From NCBI GenBank assembly GCA_963793095.1, contig CAWBYY010000002.1, positions 248,001-312,000 on the forward strand: a stretch of 64,000 nucleotides of DNA, given 5' to 3'. The stretch is from CAVWDI01 sp963793095. GTDB lineage: Bacteria; Chloroflexota; Anaerolineae; Anaerolineales; UBA4823. Shown piece by piece: positions 37,132 through 46,611 of this stretch; within the stretch, counting starts at the first letter, position 1, and each line of letters begins with the position of its first letter. Position numbers and translations under genes: made by a program. The notes under the pieces were generated by a model that was given only the letters and a program-made list of their open reading frames with translations, did no database searches and had not been told where the DNA came from.

Positions 37132-37587
37132 ATGAATTTGCCATCTGATACACGTTCTCGACTGCGGATAGGTTTGCTGGCGGTTATATTGATTACGATA
37201 CCATGTTATTGTGCGGGACTTACGCTGGTAAACCTGTCAGATAATAACCTGAATAGACAAACCCAATCGCAAACGTTAACGCCTTCAAACACCCCAACTA
37301 TGACAATCCCAATCCCTCCCACGGGGACTGGATTCCCCACCCCCACCCAAACCCAACAAACACCAACCCAAACGACCACAGGCACCTCAACAGCAACGCT
37401 AACCACAACCGCCTCGCAAACGAACACCGTATCCCCAACGGTTACCCCGACCTTAACAATAACACCATTGCCCCCGAGCTCAACCCCGACATCTAGCAGT
37501 ACACCCATTCCGACCGAAACCAAACCAACCCCAACAGAAACGCCGACCCAGGCGCCTCTGGAATCCACGCCTGCTGCAGGCTCTTAA
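37132..37587 (+). CDS. Thr/Pro-rich secreted or anchored protein
   Basis: About 151 residues from ATG 37132; a GTG at 37102 adds ten more. A hydrophobic segment (IGLLAVILITIPCYCAGLTL) acts as signal or anchor and is followed by a low-complexity Thr/Pro/Ser tail with TPTQT-like repeats. Such tails are common in Chloroflexota surface proteins and probably serve as extended or glycosylated linkers. The opposite strand also shows a long valine/glycine-rich frame, which is an artefact of the repeats. It is 8 bases before the LCP gene, so the two are likely co-translated. Confidence 0.7.
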   Translation: MNLPSDTRSRLRIGLLAVILITIPCYCAGLTLVNLSDNNLNRQTQSQTLTPSNTPTMTIPIPPTGTGFPTPTQTQQTPTQTTTGTSTATLTTTASQTNTVSPTVTPTLTITPLPPSSTPTSSSTPIPTETKPTPTETPTQAPLESTPAAGS

Positions 37588-37595
37588 TTTCTATC

Positions 37596-38810
37596 ATGGA
37601 AAATACTGCAAAACGGGTATTGCTGGTACTGTTTGGTCTGTCTATACTGACTGCTTGCGGCAGGGGTGATCCAAAAGAAATCAACCGATTTAGCAATCAG
37701 GATGCAGCATTATCCTTCTCTAAGGATGTGAAGCTTTTAAAAGAAACTCTCAAAAGTGAACCTCCGCTAAAAGCTTCCCTTGGGGTTGTGGAGGAGGAAA
37801 GTATTAAACCGCCAACCAGCTCGCCAGCGGCGGAATTAACTGCAACTGAACCAATCTCAGCGACTTCGACTGTACCTCCCCCGGTGAACACAATTGAACC
37901 CTCCCAGGAAATTGAGATAGTTGTCCTGCTTGGCACGGATTATTTGTCACCTACAACAGGACGGACTGATACGATAATTCTGCTGATGTTAAACCGCAGG
38001 ACTGGAAACGCCAGCCTGATTTCGGTGCCCCGTGACCTGTACATTTACAGGCCCGGATATGGGATGGGCCGTATCAATACTGTTTTTGCGCAGGGAGGGC
38101 CGGATTTATTATTCGAGGCTCTGGAATACAACCTTGGGATCAGACCGGATCATTGGGCTCTGGCTCATCTGGATGATTTTATCTATTTTGTAAATGATCT
38201 TGGCGGCATTGATGTCCAGGTGAGCAGACCGCTCCCATATGACTGTGGGGGGGTGCCAACGGGTGTGGTTCATATGGATGGTTACAAAGCATTATGTTAT
38301 GTGCGCGAAAGGAAGACCTCGAGTGATTTTGCCCGCAGTAAGCGCCAGCAGGAAGTCCTAAGTGTCCTGTTCGACAGATTTTTCACCCTGGAGAATATTG
38401 TAAAACTGCCTGACTGGTATGCTCGTTACAGCAGGTCGATGAAAACCGATTTTGGACTGTTAGACCTGCTTGATTACCTGCCTTTTGCCTTGCACCTGCA
38501 GGACGTTAATGGCATCCAGGGTTTCCAGATAGGATTGCAGGATGTGACCCCAGTAAGGTTGCCTGAATCGGGCGCATCAGTATTGCTTCCAGATCAGCAG
38601 AAAATTGAGAAAATTCTACAGGAGGCTGTGAATGCGCTTGCTGCACACCGGCCTACCTCTGAAGTTCTGGCTACTCGTCTGTTCTGGTTAACTGCTACTC
38701 CTACACAAAGCCAAACACCCGAACCAGAAGGAACACAGGTGTTCGATCCCAATGATGGTGATAAACTTACACCAAGCTGGACTCCAACAGAGAGGCCTGA
38801 GGGATTTTAG
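37596..38810 (+). CDS. LytR-CpsA-Psr (LCP) family lipoprotein
   Basis: 404 residues. A lipoprotein signal ends in SILTAC. The LCP domain starts near residue 105 with VVLLGTDYLSPTTGRTDTII, then LISVPRDLYI with the conserved Arg-Asp, then MGRINTVFAQGG and LCYVRERKTSSDFARSKRQQ. LCP enzymes attach polymers such as teichoic acids or polysaccharides from a lipid carrier to peptidoglycan. A Thr/Pro-rich tail closes the protein. A lipobox in place of the usual membrane helix is a Chloroflexota-like feature. Confidence 0.92.
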   Translation: MENTAKRVLLVLFGLSILTACGRGDPKEINRFSNQDAALSFSKDVKLLKETLKSEPPLKASLGVVEEESIKPPTSSPAAELTATEPISATSTVPPPVNTIEPSQEIEIVVLLGTDYLSPTTGRTDTIILLMLNRRTGNASLISVPRDLYIYRPGYGMGRINTVFAQGGPDLLFEALEYNLGIRPDHWALAHLDDFIYFVNDLGGIDVQVSRPLPYDCGGVPTGVVHMDGYKALCYVRERKTSSDFARSKRQQEVLSVLFDRFFTLENIVKLPDWYARYSRSMKTDFGLLDLLDYLPFALHLQDVNGIQGFQIGLQDVTPVRLPESGASVLLPDQQKIEKILQEAVNALAAHRPTSEVLATRLFWLTATPTQSQTPEPEGTQVFDPNDGDKLTPSWTPTERPEGF

Positions 38811-38910
38811 TCTTATAGCATAAATGAGCCAAACCATTGAATATGGATTTTGTTCAGCCCTAAAACTTAAGTGAGGTATTGAACTGATTGGTTTAAATAG
38901 GAATAAAAAA

Positions 38911-39975
38911 ATGAACGACACCCTTTCCTTAATGAAAACATTGGTTTCCACATCCGGTTTATCCGGTTATGAAGATCCAATCCGAGAAAAGATTCGCTCG
39001 GTCTGGGAACCGCTAACGGATGAAATCCATGTCAGCCGAATGGGTAGTTTGCACGGTCTAAAACGCGGCGCAGGGGCTCCACCTCGAAACAGTATTTTGC
39101 TTGCAGCACATATGGATGCCATTGGACTGATGGTGACCGGAGTAATCGATGGATATTTGCGGGTGGCCGAAATTGGCGGTATTGATGCGCGTGTCCTGTC
39201 TGGTCATGCAGTAACCGTCCACGGCAGGCGGGAACTGAAGGGGGTGATTGTCTCTCCCAATAGGAATTTATTACCGGATAATCTTGATGGAAAAGCTGTC
39301 CCCCTGGAATATCTGCTTGTGGATGTGGGTATGGCTCCCGAATTTGTAAATGAGAATGTTCGAGTGGGCGATTTAATCTCATTCGCCCAACCTCCTGTAA
39401 CAATTGGGAAAGAATTCCTTGCGGGACATTCGCTTGATAACCGGGCTTCTGTTGCTGCGCTAACCGGGAGTTTGTCCTTGCTGAAAGGCAGGCAATGCGA
39501 GTGGGATGTGTGGGCGGTCGCTACAGTCCAGGAAGAGGAGACCTTTGCAGGAGCTTATACTTCAACCTTCGAACTGCGCCCCAGTATCGCGATCGCAATT
39601 GATGTTACCCACGCAGCAGGACCGGGGGTGCCAGAGCACAAAACGACCTCCTTTGGTGAAGGACCGGTGCTGGGATGGGGTCCGAATATTCATCCGGCGC
39701 TTTATAGGGCGATCCTGGATCTGGCTGAAGAATTGGAAATCCCGCATGAAAAGGAACCCCTGCCGCGCCACTCCGGTACCGATGCTTATGCAATCCAGGT
39801 GACCGGGGCTGGAATTGCAACTATGGTCGTCTCGATCCCGTTGCGCTATATGCATACCCCTGTGGAAATGGTTTCCATCAAGGATGTTGAGCGTTGTTCG
39901 CGACTGCTGGCGGAGTTTATTTGCAGCCTGGATGGTGGGTTCATGGAAAGGCTTGCCTGGGAAACGGAGTCGTGA
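38911..39975 (+). CDS. M42 family metallopeptidase, copy 1
   Basis: 354 residues of the M42 glutamyl aminopeptidase/endoglucanase-like family. Metal ligands and catalytic residues are seen in AAHMDAIGLMV, HSLDNRASVAAL, TVQEEETFAGA, IAIDVTHAAG and YMHTPVEM. The Asp-Ala at HMDAIG differs from the Asp-Glu of copies 2 and 3 (HMDEVG, HMDEIG). It trims amino acids from peptides in the cytoplasm, normally as a dodecamer. It is the first of three tandem, diverged copies. Confidence 0.93.
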   Translation: MNDTLSLMKTLVSTSGLSGYEDPIREKIRSVWEPLTDEIHVSRMGSLHGLKRGAGAPPRNSILLAAHMDAIGLMVTGVIDGYLRVAEIGGIDARVLSGHAVTVHGRRELKGVIVSPNRNLLPDNLDGKAVPLEYLLVDVGMAPEFVNENVRVGDLISFAQPPVTIGKEFLAGHSLDNRASVAALTGSLSLLKGRQCEWDVWAVATVQEEETFAGAYTSTFELRPSIAIAIDVTHAAGPGVPEHKTTSFGEGPVLGWGPNIHPALYRAILDLAEELEIPHEKEPLPRHSGTDAYAIQVTGAGIATMVVSIPLRYMHTPVEMVSIKDVERCSRLLAEFICSLDGGFMERLAWETES

Positions 39976-40030
39976 AAGGGTTGGGGTATAAAATTTCGGC
40001 CACAGCATTTTTTTTGATGGAGTTTATTGA

Positions 40031-41119
40031 ATGAGGGAAAATGGAACACTGAAAATAGATGAAGGGCAGGAAAGATTATTAGAACGCCTGTGTAACGCCT
40101 CTGCCGTTTCCGGAGATGAGACCGAAGTGCGCGCAATAGTGCTCGAATCGGTTAAACCTTTTGTGGATGAAGTTGCTGTAGATGTGATGGGAAATGTGTT
40201 GGTTAAGCGCTTTGGCGACGGAAAGAACCTGATGAAAGTGATGCTGGCAGCCCACATGGATGAGGTTGGTATGATGGTGACCCATGATGAGGGCAAGGGG
40301 AAATTCCGTTTTGATGTGGTTGGTGGTATCCCGTCACATATTTTACCCGCCAAATCTGTGTGGGTTGGCAGGAACAAAATCCCCGGCATCATCGGGGCTG
40401 CTCCGATTCACCTTACAACAAAGGTGGAAAGACGGAAACCGATTTCTATGGAAGATCTCAGGTTGGATGTTGGACCAGATAATGGAAAGGAAGTAAAAAT
40501 TGGTGATAGGGTGGTATTTTCGACCGAGTTTACGACTCAAGAGAATGCCATTTTTGCTAAAGCCCTGGATGACAGGATAGGGGTTACGATACTCATCCAG
40601 CTGCTTAAAAACGCCCCGGTTAATATTGATCTGCTGGCGGCGTTTACAGTGCAGGAAGAGGTCGGCCTGCGAGGGGCAATTACCGCGGCTTTCGAGCTTG
40701 ATCCGGATATTGCAATCGCAATAGATTGTACTCCCGCCAACGACCAGCCAGCCTGGGACGAAGGGGATGATCGATGGAGCGAGAACACACAATACAACAC
40801 CCGCTTAGGGAAAGGACCGGCGGTCTATGTAGCAGATCGGGGCACAATTTCTGATCCACGCCTGGTCCGTCATTTTGTAAATGCTTCTCAGGAAAATGAC
40901 ATTCCGTTCCAATTCCGGCAGCCTGGGGGCGGGCGCACAGACGCCGCTGCAATTCATAAACAGCGCAGTGGCACCCCCAGTATCTCGATTTCGGTGCCCG
41001 CCCGCTATGTTCATACACCCCTTTCTGTATGTGACCGTCTGGATTGGGAGAACACCCAAAAACTGATCAATTTTGGTCTGGTATCCATACCAGGCGATAT
41101 CCTGGCTGTGGAGATTTAG
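40031..41119 (+). CDS. M42 family metallopeptidase, copy 2
   Basis: 362 residues. Motifs: LAAHMDEVGMMVTHDE, KALDDRIGVTILI, TVQEEVGLRGA, IAIDCTPAND and RYVHTPLSV. It has the Glu missing in copy 1. It is about 55 bases after copy 1 and 44 before copy 3, so one operon is likely. The three are quite different from each other, which points to old duplications and different peptide preferences. Confidence 0.94.
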   Translation: MRENGTLKIDEGQERLLERLCNASAVSGDETEVRAIVLESVKPFVDEVAVDVMGNVLVKRFGDGKNLMKVMLAAHMDEVGMMVTHDEGKGKFRFDVVGGIPSHILPAKSVWVGRNKIPGIIGAAPIHLTTKVERRKPISMEDLRLDVGPDNGKEVKIGDRVVFSTEFTTQENAIFAKALDDRIGVTILIQLLKNAPVNIDLLAAFTVQEEVGLRGAITAAFELDPDIAIAIDCTPANDQPAWDEGDDRWSENTQYNTRLGKGPAVYVADRGTISDPRLVRHFVNASQENDIPFQFRQPGGGRTDAAAIHKQRSGTPSISISVPARYVHTPLSVCDRLDWENTQKLINFGLVSIPGDILAVEI

Positions 41120-41163
41120 CCAGATTATTTCCCGAGAACGAATATCCATCATCAGGAGAGAAA

Positions 41164-42174
41164 ATGAAGAATCTGATCTGCAGTCTTTGTGAGGTTCCAG
41201 GTCCGTCCGGGTTTGAAACCAGAATCCGGAAATTGATAAAAAGTGAAGTTGAATCGTATGCGGATGAAATCCGCACGGATAACCTGGGCAACCTGATCGT
41301 AAGAAAGGGGAAAACCGGCCCGGAGAGTAAAAGGATTATGATTGCTGCCCATATGGATGAGATCGGATTTATGGTAACCCATATTGATAAGGGCGGTTAT
41401 GTCCGGTTTATGCCAATTGGCGGGGTGAATGCCAGCGCCTGTATAGGCAGCAGGGTCCGGATGTTGGATGGGTTGCCCGGGCTAATACACGCTGAGCGTA
41501 AATTGAATGGGGACAAACCGCTAACCTTTGAGAATATGTTTATAGATCTTGGTTATGAAGACCAGCGGGATAATCCAGTGCAGGTTGGCGACGTCGCAGT
41601 TTACGATTACCATCCGATTGATTTGGGTGATCGCCTGGTTTCCAAAGCCCTTGATGATCGTATCGGGGTTGCGGTGCTGGTAGAAACATTGCGCATGATT
41701 AAAGAAGATGATATTAATCTCTCCAATGATATTTATTTCGTTTTTACAGTTCAGGAGGAAGTTGGCTTACGCGGGGCGGCGCCGGCAGCGTTTGGAATCA
41801 AACCCGACCTTGGAATTGCTGTAGATGTAACTCGCACCGGTGATACACCTAAAGCTTTGAGGATGTCTGTGGATTTGGGAAAAGGACCGGCTGTAAAAGT
41901 GAGGGATCAACGCCTGATTGCTGATCCAAGGGTGGTAAGTTGGATGGTATCCGTGGCAGAAAAGAGCGAGATACCATACCAATTGGAGGTGCTGGAAAGC
42001 GGTTCGACTGATGCCGGCGTTATCCAGCTGGTCCAAACAGGTGTGCCTGCTGGCTGTCTTTCAATACCATGCCGGTATCTGCATACACCTTCAGAGATGG
42101 TGGATCTTCGGGATGTAAAAAACGCAGTCAGGTTGATGATAGAATTACTCACCCAACCGGTATCCCTGGTTTGA
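41164..42174 (+). CDS. M42 family metallopeptidase, copy 3
   Basis: 336 residues from ATG 41164, set by CAGGAGAG upstream; a start at 41044 would overlap copy 2 and is rejected. Motifs: IAAHMDEIGFMVTHID, KALDDRIGVAVLV, TVQEEVGLRGAAPA, IAVDVTRTGD and RYLHTPSEM. It is followed 27 bases later by a solute-binding lipoprotein, which might supply peptides or sugars. Confidence 0.95.
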   Translation: MKNLICSLCEVPGPSGFETRIRKLIKSEVESYADEIRTDNLGNLIVRKGKTGPESKRIMIAAHMDEIGFMVTHIDKGGYVRFMPIGGVNASACIGSRVRMLDGLPGLIHAERKLNGDKPLTFENMFIDLGYEDQRDNPVQVGDVAVYDYHPIDLGDRLVSKALDDRIGVAVLVETLRMIKEDDINLSNDIYFVFTVQEEVGLRGAAPAAFGIKPDLGIAVDVTRTGDTPKALRMSVDLGKGPAVKVRDQRLIADPRVVSWMVSVAEKSEIPYQLEVLESGSTDAGVIQLVQTGVPAGCLSIPCRYLHTPSEMVDLRDVKNAVRLMIELLTQPVSLV

Positions 42175-42201
42175 ATTACCGGATTAATTTACGAAGTTAT
42201 T

Positions 42202-43509
42202 ATGAAGAAGTGGCTGTTCTGGATTGTAATTATTACCCTGCTTTGGGCGTGCGAAAGCCTTCCTCTGCCTCCAGAATTACTTGAGCCCCAGGAGGGAATT
42301 AACCCGACTGAAACCCCAGCCTCGGTCGAGGAATTGAAGGGGACTGTAACTTATGAGCAGGCTCAGGATACCCCTTCCATCCCAGGTCCTCTGAAAATCA
42401 GGATATGGGTTCCGCCAGAAATGGATCCGGATTCCGGTACAAGCGCAGGAAAATTATTTATGGACAGGTTGGAGGAATTTGAATTACGCCATAGAAATGT
42501 GGATCTTGAAGTTAGAATAAAAGAAGCGAGCGGCGCCGGGGGGTTGCTGGATTCTATCAGTGTTACCAACGCTGCAGCCCCATTAGCCCTGCCGGATTTA
42601 ATCGCTCTCCCAGATTCGGATTTAGAAACAGCCGCATTAAAAGGATTGTTGCATCCAATCGACGAGTTGGATGAGGATGCATTGAAAACGGATTGGTACG
42701 AATATGCCCAGATGCTTTCTACAATCCAGAACCGGACTTACGGGTTACCCTTTGCTGGGGAATCTTACGCGCTGGTGTACAGTTCTGAAGAAATCCCTGT
42801 ACCTCCGGGAGATTGGAGCGCGACGTTAAATACCTCCGTACCGCTTGTATTTCCAGCCGCTGACCCCAGGGCTATTTTCACCCTCTCGCAGTATCTGGCA
42901 AAAGGCGGCCCAATCCGGGATGATGAAGGCCGGCCGTTCCTGGATAAAGAGACATTTACAGACATATTAATTTTCTTCCAGGAAGCTGAACAGACAGGTG
43001 TAATGCCCTTATGGTTGACACAGTACGAAAGCGACCAGCAGGTATGGGAGGCGCATCAAAGCGGTCAGGCGAATATGGCGGTTACCTCAACTACTAATTA
43101 CCTGGTCGATAGCCCGGAATCTTCTTCGATTTCTTTAATGCCCACTCCTGATGGTACTCCCTTCGCACTGGCCTCCGGGTGGATTTGGGCAATTCCCACT
43201 CACCAACCCGAACACCAGGAGATAAGCCTTGAACTCGCAAAATTTTTAACCGAAAGCGAGTATCTCGGCGATTGGTCAAAAGCGGCTGGTTATTTGCCGA
43301 CCAGGCCAAGCGCACTTCAAGGCTGGTCTCAAGCGAATTTGCGTTCTGTATTGAATACAATTTCCTTATCAGCCCAGGTGATGCCTTCGATTGATGTGCT
43401 GACGAGTGTGGGACCACTTATGAAGGAAGCGACTGAACAGGTCTTAAACAGGCAATCTGACCCCGATTCTGCTGCTCAAAAAGCGATCGAAGCCTTAACC
43501 GGACCTTAA
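42202..43509 (+). CDS. Extracellular solute-binding lipoprotein (ABC importer family 1 type)
   Basis: 435 residues. The lipoprotein signal ends in ITLLWAC. The body (KIRIWVPPEMDPDSG, a hinge region, TYGLPFAGESYALVYSSEE, and FALASGWIWAIPT) fits the family 1 sugar-binding fold. No MalF/MalG-type permeases are adjacent, so it may be an orphan or use a distant permease. It lies after the M42 genes and before a LysM/M23 gene. Confidence 0.88.
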   Translation: MKKWLFWIVIITLLWACESLPLPPELLEPQEGINPTETPASVEELKGTVTYEQAQDTPSIPGPLKIRIWVPPEMDPDSGTSAGKLFMDRLEEFELRHRNVDLEVRIKEASGAGGLLDSISVTNAAAPLALPDLIALPDSDLETAALKGLLHPIDELDEDALKTDWYEYAQMLSTIQNRTYGLPFAGESYALVYSSEEIPVPPGDWSATLNTSVPLVFPAADPRAIFTLSQYLAKGGPIRDDEGRPFLDKETFTDILIFFQEAEQTGVMPLWLTQYESDQQVWEAHQSGQANMAVTSTTNYLVDSPESSSISLMPTPDGTPFALASGWIWAIPTHQPEHQEISLELAKFLTESEYLGDWSKAAGYLPTRPSALQGWSQANLRSVLNTISLSAQVMPSIDVLTSVGPLMKEATEQVLNRQSDPDSAAQKAIEALTGP

Positions 43510-43558
43510 GTTGACGGATTCCTGAGGGGTTTGTTATCATGCCCTGGGAGATCTGAAT

Positions 43559-44743
43559 ATGCTAGAGGATGGCTCATCTGAGGAATTGAATTCCCCTGAT
43601 TACAGCAAGAGCATAAAAACAAAACTGCGTGCACGCGCCCGGCATATGATACACGGCATCCAGACGGAGAGGTTGATCCGGGCAGGGACCCATGCCTTGA
43701 TGGTGGCCTTTATCCTTCTGGTTGCTCTGGGTATGCGCGAATTTTACCTGCGGGCTGAGATCGTAAATCCGCTGGGAAAGTCTGCACTGGCTGCTGAGAT
43801 CGCTGAGCCCACCCCAACTGAGACTTTCCAGGGTTTACCTCCGCTGAAACCAGTTACGGATATTTATACTGGAGTAATAAGGCGGACACGTTTACATACC
43901 GACGTGCCTTCGAGACCGAGGAATGAGGTCTTTACGTATACAGTGAAGGAGGGGGATACATTAATAGGTATCGCCGACAAATTCGGTTTAAAACCAGAGA
44001 CCATTCTCTGGGCGAACCAGTTTGTGCTTGGCGATAATCCCCATAATATTATTGCCGGCCAGGAAATCAATATACTCCCGGTCGATGGTGCATATCATAA
44101 GTGGTCAGCCGGGGATGGCTTGAACGGCGTTGCCAAGTTCTTCAATGTACTTCCAGAGGACATAGTTGAATTTCCCGGGAATAATTTATCTCCGGATGAG
44201 ATTGGGGATTGGGCAAACCCCAATATCGAACCTGGCGCCTGGTTGGTGATACCGGGTGGTGAACGCGAATTTGTAAGCTGGAGCGCCCCGGTTATACCTA
44301 TTGATGATCCTTCAGTAGCAAAAGTCCTCGGACCAGGCGCCTGTGAAAGCGTTACGGCTGGAGCAGTCGGGGCAGGTGTTTTTGTGCGTCCTGTGGATAA
44401 TTACTTCGTCTCTGGATATGATTTTAACCCGAGTGCAAACCATTCCGGAATTGACCTAGATGGCGATGAAGGGGATCCGGTTTATGCTATCGATAACGGG
44501 GTGGTGGTATATGCCGGTTGGAATAAATGGGGTTATGGAAATGTGATTGTCATCAATCACGGGAATGGGTGGCAGTCATTATATGCCCATTTGAGTGGGA
44601 TATATGTTGGCTGCGGTGCAAGTATGTGGCAAACCAATGTTATCGGGGCGGTGGGCAATACCGGTAGATCAAGCGGACCCCACCTGCACTTTGAGATGAT
44701 GTACGAAGGGGTTCGGGTAGACCCGAAGGATTATATCCGCTGA
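43559..44743 (+). CDS. LysM and M23 peptidase domain protein (cell-wall hydrolase)
   Basis: 394 residues. One membrane segment near residues 47-65 is followed by a linker. Two LysM-like repeats then come at about 124-180 (TYTVKEGDTLIGIADKFGL) and 180-240. The C-terminal M23 domain has NHSGIDLDGDEGDPVYAID, the HLSG segment and GPHLHFEM with the zinc histidines. It cuts peptidoglycan cross-links outside the membrane. The gene ends 38 bases before the convergent phnE. Confidence 0.93.
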   Translation: MLEDGSSEELNSPDYSKSIKTKLRARARHMIHGIQTERLIRAGTHALMVAFILLVALGMREFYLRAEIVNPLGKSALAAEIAEPTPTETFQGLPPLKPVTDIYTGVIRRTRLHTDVPSRPRNEVFTYTVKEGDTLIGIADKFGLKPETILWANQFVLGDNPHNIIAGQEINILPVDGAYHKWSAGDGLNGVAKFFNVLPEDIVEFPGNNLSPDEIGDWANPNIEPGAWLVIPGGEREFVSWSAPVIPIDDPSVAKVLGPGACESVTAGAVGAGVFVRPVDNYFVSGYDFNPSANHSGIDLDGDEGDPVYAIDNGVVVYAGWNKWGYGNVIVINHGNGWQSLYAHLSGIYVGCGASMWQTNVIGAVGNTGRSSGPHLHFEMMYEGVRVDPKDYIR

Positions 44744-44781
44744 GTTTTACCCGGGCAGGCCAGGATTTTAATTATCTCTCC

Positions 44782-46599
44782 CTACACAAATTTTTCCCTG
44801 ATCCAGGCGCTGGTGTAATCCATTGAAGCGACCACAATGGCTATCGCCAGCATCTGGACAGCTGCAGCGCGGTAAGCGAGTAAGTTAATATTCTGCTGAA
44901 GCAGGAATCCGATCCCTCCGCCACCTGCGAATCCGATAATGGTGGACATGCGCACATTTATATCCCAGCGGTACATTGTGAATGAAATGTAGGGTGGGAT
45001 AATCTGTGGGACAACCGCATACACGATGGTTTGGAGGCGGTTCGCGCCGGTTGCTGTTACAGCTTCAAGAGGACCGGGTAAAATACTCTCAACCTGTTCG
45101 GAATATAATTTGGCAAGTGCTGCAATTGTATGAAGCGCGAGCGCCAGTGCGCCTGCAAATGGGCCAATTCCAACCCAGACAACAAAGACAATAACATAGA
45201 TTAATGGTTCGATTGATCTGGCTGCATTTAATATGGTGCGCATTGCGAGATAAACAATGCTTCCTATCGGCACCAGATCCTTTGGACCATACCGTAGAGA
45301 AAGTATTGCTCCAGCGATGGCTCCTGCTCCAACAGGAATCCAAAGGGTTTCTGTCGGATTGTTAATCTGGTAAAGCCAATTGATAAAAGCGCCGATTATT
45401 GTGAATATGATCGCGCCGGCAATAGCAGACAGAACAAGATTTATTATTCGTATAGTGCTTTTTGAAAAACGGTCGGAGATGATCAACCCGCCTCCGCTTA
45501 GAATTCCTCCAATAATCGCTCCCCCTGCCAGAGCTGTGAATGCCGGTGTTACTATTCGGATGACTGCACCTGTTTGGGCAGTAAAATAGCCGAGAAAGCC
45601 AAATGGGCCTATATTTTTTTCGAGCCAAATTCCTGCTTCAAACAATAAGTGCCCAAGCAGAAGCAGGAACAAGATAATGAACATCGTTGCAATTAAGATG
45701 GCAAAGATTCGGATTATTCTGATCGGCAATCCCGCCTGTTTGTTTTCTTCCGGTGGCACAGCCCAACGCAAAAGGAACCAGGCAATCAATGGACTGATAA
45801 TTACGCCGACCAGGTTCGCAGCCAAGCCGATAATGAACATAGCCTCTACCTGTGAGACAATTTTTGTCAGGGACAAACCTAAATAAATGCCAATTGGCCA
45901 TCCTATCAGCAGAAGGGCTACGCTTGAAACAGGGCTTTTTACATCACTCATAAGATTCCTGGCAGCTAGGAAACTCAACGGGATAGCCAGCAATGTGCCG
46001 AAAATAGTGGCGAGCAAAGCTAGGAAAACAGTCTCGATAATCTTTTCCCAGGTAGATTCCGCGACTGGAGAGAAATGGGGTAAACCAACATTCTTGCGAG
46101 AAATAGCCCTGATGGTTTGAGCTTCCTCGACTGGTTGCCGCTTGGGAAGTTTCACCCTCTGCTCAAATGCACCGTTTGAATCAGCTGTAAAATTGCCGAT
46201 ATTTAAAGTTACGCCATTTGGCGGGATGAAATTAATCGGCCCTTTCAGATTAGGTAGAAAATTGAACCCTTTTACAAGGATAAACTCACCCGCATCCTCA
46301 CAGTAAGGGTCGAGCAGGATGTAAGGACCGCTGGTATCCGGTTCGTAAGCCGGGATTTCAATCTCAGGGCAGGGGAGGTAAACTGGTGCTTCGATAAAAA
46401 ACTCTTCTTTGTCGTATTCAAAGATTTCCGGGTGCGCCAGGGCGCGGATAATGCGCGTAAGCTGGGTGATGCGTTGCTGCGATTGCGTCTCTTCAAAATT
46501 GACTTCAGTGACCTGGAAACCGTATGCAATTATGAAAAATCCAATAATCACAAAGATCCAGAAAAAAAAGGAACGTGCAAATGAGCGTTTTTTCTTCAC
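44782..46599 (-). CDS. phnE: PhnE-type ABC transporter permease with an added extracytoplasmic domain
   Basis: 605 residues, over twice the usual 270 of PhnE. It starts at a GTG with a GAGGT site. The first membrane segment is followed by about 150 extracellular residues with an Ig-like look (ILVKGFNFLPNLKGPINFIP). A permease core then begins with IIETVFLALLATIFGTLLAI and ends with the coupling loop GPLEAVTATGANRLQTIVYA and MSTIIGFAGGGGIGFLLQQN. Five or more extra membrane segments sit in between. It imports phosphonates, phosphate or phosphite. No PhnD binding protein is adjacent. Confidence 0.87.
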   Translation of the reverse strand: MKKKRSFARSFFFWIFVIIGFFIIAYGFQVTEVNFEETQSQQRITQLTRIIRALAHPEIFEYDKEEFFIEAPVYLPCPEIEIPAYEPDTSGPYILLDPYCEDAGEFILVKGFNFLPNLKGPINFIPPNGVTLNIGNFTADSNGAFEQRVKLPKRQPVEEAQTIRAISRKNVGLPHFSPVAESTWEKIIETVFLALLATIFGTLLAIPLSFLAARNLMSDVKSPVSSVALLLIGWPIGIYLGLSLTKIVSQVEAMFIIGLAANLVGVIISPLIAWFLLRWAVPPEENKQAGLPIRIIRIFAILIATMFIILFLLLLGHLLFEAGIWLEKNIGPFGFLGYFTAQTGAVIRIVTPAFTALAGGAIIGGILSGGGLIISDRFSKSTIRIINLVLSAIAGAIIFTIIGAFINWLYQINNPTETLWIPVGAGAIAGAILSLRYGPKDLVPIGSIVYLAMRTILNAARSIEPLIYVIVFVVWVGIGPFAGALALALHTIAALAKLYSEQVESILPGPLEAVTATGANRLQTIVYAVVPQIIPPYISFTMYRWDINVRMSTIIGFAGGGGIGFLLQQNINLLAYRAAAVQMLAIAIVVASMDYTSAWIREKFV

Positions 46600-46611
46600 A
46601 AATACCTCACA

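Noticed and set aside
37206..37568. Valine/glycine-rich minus-strand frame
   Set aside because: It is the complement of Thr/Pro repeat codons and has no ribosome site. It is a low-complexity artefact.
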